IMG/VR virus record: IMGVR_UViG_3300030430_000824
Coordinates: 1 to 39,894 of that record
Source of the DNA: a virus
Length of the DNA stretch: 39,894 nt
Strand: one strand, 5' to 3'
The position numbers and the translations under genes were made by a program. The notes beneath the pieces were generated by a model. That model searched no databases. It was not told the DNA's origin and saw only the letters and a list, made by a program, of their open reading frames with translations. This document shows positions 38,795 through 39,894 of the stretch, one piece after another (positions within the stretch are counted from its first letter, which is position 1; each line of letters opens with the position of its first letter).

Positions 38795-39546
38795 TCAGAT
38801 AATTGTTTCTTTGTTTCTGGTAATATACCCTGTTCAAATGCTTTGAGTTTGTCTCTACTAAACCCAGAGAACTCTTGTATCAGTGCTACTGAGTCTACTT
38901 TCTTTTCTGTAGATAGCAAACCAGATATTTTCATCAGTGTCTCCAAGGCTCTAAGCTTATCATTGTCTTTTGCATCTGCTTTGTCTACAACGTCTTTAGT
39001 ACTTTCTAGCAAGTATCTTTTTGTAATACCTACCTCTGACATTAAGTTTTCTATTTCTTTATCCACTGCTTGCCTCACTGTTTTGTTTTTAAGTAGTAGT
39101 GTTGATCTTTTCTCTGCATAGTCTAAACTGTTTGTAGTTGGAAAAGCTTTCTGATATGCTTCTATGGGTTCCATACCATGTGCAATATACTTTGCAAAGT
39201 TTTTTTTAGCCGATGTTAAATAGCCTTGAGTTGCTACATCGTATCCAGATCGTTTTGTAAACCTATACATTTCATCTTTAACTGAACCACTAAAAGGAAG
39301 TTTACTTTTTAAACTAAACATTCCTATGATCGTTCTTGTATATGGAGTTTTTTTCTTTCTCTTGTAAGCAAAAGAACCTTTTTTAAGTACTTGCACTATT
39401 TTACCATCGTCTGCAAGGCACCAGTCCCCCTCCTCTGCTTTTTTCCAGTCTGTAATCAGAGGTGTGTTAGGATGTGCAGTACGAAACTCCAGTTCAGATT
39501 CGTAAGCAAAATGCTTAACGCCTTTGATAGTACGGCTTAGTGCCAA
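38791..39546 (-). CDS. terS: Terminase small subunit-like protein (251 aa)
   Basis: Residues about 105-190 (GMEPIEAYQKAFP, then RSTLLLKNKTVRQAVDKEIE and MSEVGITKRYLL) fit terminase small subunits of the Terminase_2 type: helix-turn-helix plus oligomerising helices. It has an unusual N-terminal extension (residues 1-95) with a WCLADDGKIVQVLKK beta segment. The TTG start sits right after the preceding stop. It overlaps terL by ATGA, as expected for the DNA-recognising partner. Confidence 0.7.
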   Translation of the reverse strand: MALSRTIKGVKHFAYESELEFRTAHPNTPLITDWKKAEEGDWCLADDGKIVQVLKKGSFAYKRKKKTPYTRTIIGMFSLKSKLPFSGSVKDEMYRFTKRSGYDVATQGYLTSAKKNFAKYIAHGMEPIEAYQKAFPTTNSLDYAEKRSTLLLKNKTVRQAVDKEIENLMSEVGITKRYLLESTKDVVDKADAKDNDKLRALETLMKISGLLSTEKKVDSVALIQEFSGFSRDKLKAFEQGILPETKKQLSE

Positions 39547-39783
39547 CTAATTAGGCTCTTCGTCTGTAAACAGGTTTACGTCTAATATCTGTAGTTCCGG
39601 CATATTTTTCATGCGGTACAACAATTCGGATATTAAACCTATTTGCTTTGAGTTGGGGTCTATAACATCCATAAGCTTTAGTTCTGCTGATATCTCACGG
39701 CAACGCTCTAAGTTTTCATAAACGTTACCAATTTTAAAGTCACCAGATAAAGCTTTTTGGTATAATGTTTTGTATTCTGACAT
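39547..39783 (-). CDS. Hypothetical first late gene (78 aa)
   Basis: Not recognised; a helical acidic protein (NLERCREISAELKLMDVIDP, LISELLYRMKNMPEL). It is the first gene of the late operon, directly before the terminase genes with no gap, so a packaging or late-regulator role is possible but not shown. Confidence 0.55.
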   Translation of the reverse strand: MSEYKTLYQKALSGDFKIGNVYENLERCREISAELKLMDVIDPNSKQIGLISELLYRMKNMPELQILDVNLFTDEEPN

Positions 39784-39894
39784 GATTTAATTTAATAAAA
39801 ACTTGACAACTATGTTTTATATAATATATATTTAATTATCCTAGTTTAGTTTGCGGTTGGTTATTTATAATAGTACTATAGTATATATAGTATA
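39784..39894. promoter_or_regulatory. AT-rich right end; late upstream region
   Basis: No gene. On the minus strand this must hold the late promoter, but no -35/-10 pair with good spacing stands out. On the plus strand TTGACA (39803-39808) and TATATT (39827-39832), 18 bases apart, could fire out of the right end toward the early genes if the molecule is circular. The last bases repeat TATAGTATATATAGTA from the left end. Confidence 0.4.

Noticed and set aside
1-39894. tRNA genes
   Set aside because: I noticed no cloverleaf with a T-loop GTTCRANNC pattern in the gaps; a tRNAscan-SE run would be the proper test.
1-39894. Temperate lifestyle
   Set aside because: No integrase, repressor, excisionase or attachment site was recognised, although many early genes remain unassigned.

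Overview
The window looks like a nearly complete or complete genome (about 40 kb, AT-rich) of a lytic-type, short-tailed (podovirus-like) bacteriophage, probably from a marine or other aquatic host. It carries both terminase subunits, a portal, a scaffold, an HK97-fold-type capsid protein, a head decoration protein, a connector, a beta-propeller-type tail protein, a long fibre, three large internal (ejection-type) proteins and an M15 endolysin. I see no tail tube, tape measure or sheath gene, which argues for a podovirus. There is no integrase, no RNA polymerase, and no recognisable DNA polymerase, primase or helicase, so replication probably relies on the host. Shine-Dalgarno sites (AAAGGAG type) and TATAAT-like -10 boxes suggest a proteobacterium-like host, but the host cannot be named from this sequence.

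Layout. Positions 1-577: AT-rich left end, a C-free TAGTA-rich tract, two direct repeats, a promoter with an overlapping dyad, and a leader. Positions 578-11700 (+ strand): early genes. These are a DUF932 protein; a 371-base gap with four GTGCACG iterons (candidate origin); many small proteins including several zinc ribbons; two HNH endonucleases; three coupled micro-membrane proteins; and a recombination block made of a Cas4-like Fe-S exonuclease, an SSB-like protein and two PD-(D/E)XK proteins. Six early promoters share an unusual element (TTGGAACTTT, a fixed gap, then GTATAAT-AAGTAA).

Positions 39783 down to 11690 (- strand): late genes in transcription order. First come TerS, TerL, the M15 endolysin, a Met/Gly repeat protein, portal, scaffold, capsid and decoration protein. 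Next is a cassette of eight overlapping small genes, one zinc ribbon and seven Lys/Arg-rich proteins, then connector and structural proteins and the fibre. Last come a membrane/lysis cluster with lipoprotein and spanin-like genes, the propeller-type tail protein and three ejection-type proteins. The early and late blocks converge tail to tail with an 11-base overlap at 11690-11700. They diverge from the AT-rich ends, which would be one control region if the molecule is circular.

The least explained signals are the shared early promoter family, the iteron array, an 80-base base-paired RNA element at 7766-7845, hairpins placed directly before Shine-Dalgarno sites, the lysine-rich microprotein cassette, the Gly-His-Gly-Gly-Met repeat protein, and the tiny coupled membrane proteins. 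Functions are inferred from motifs and gene order by eye; no database search was possible.
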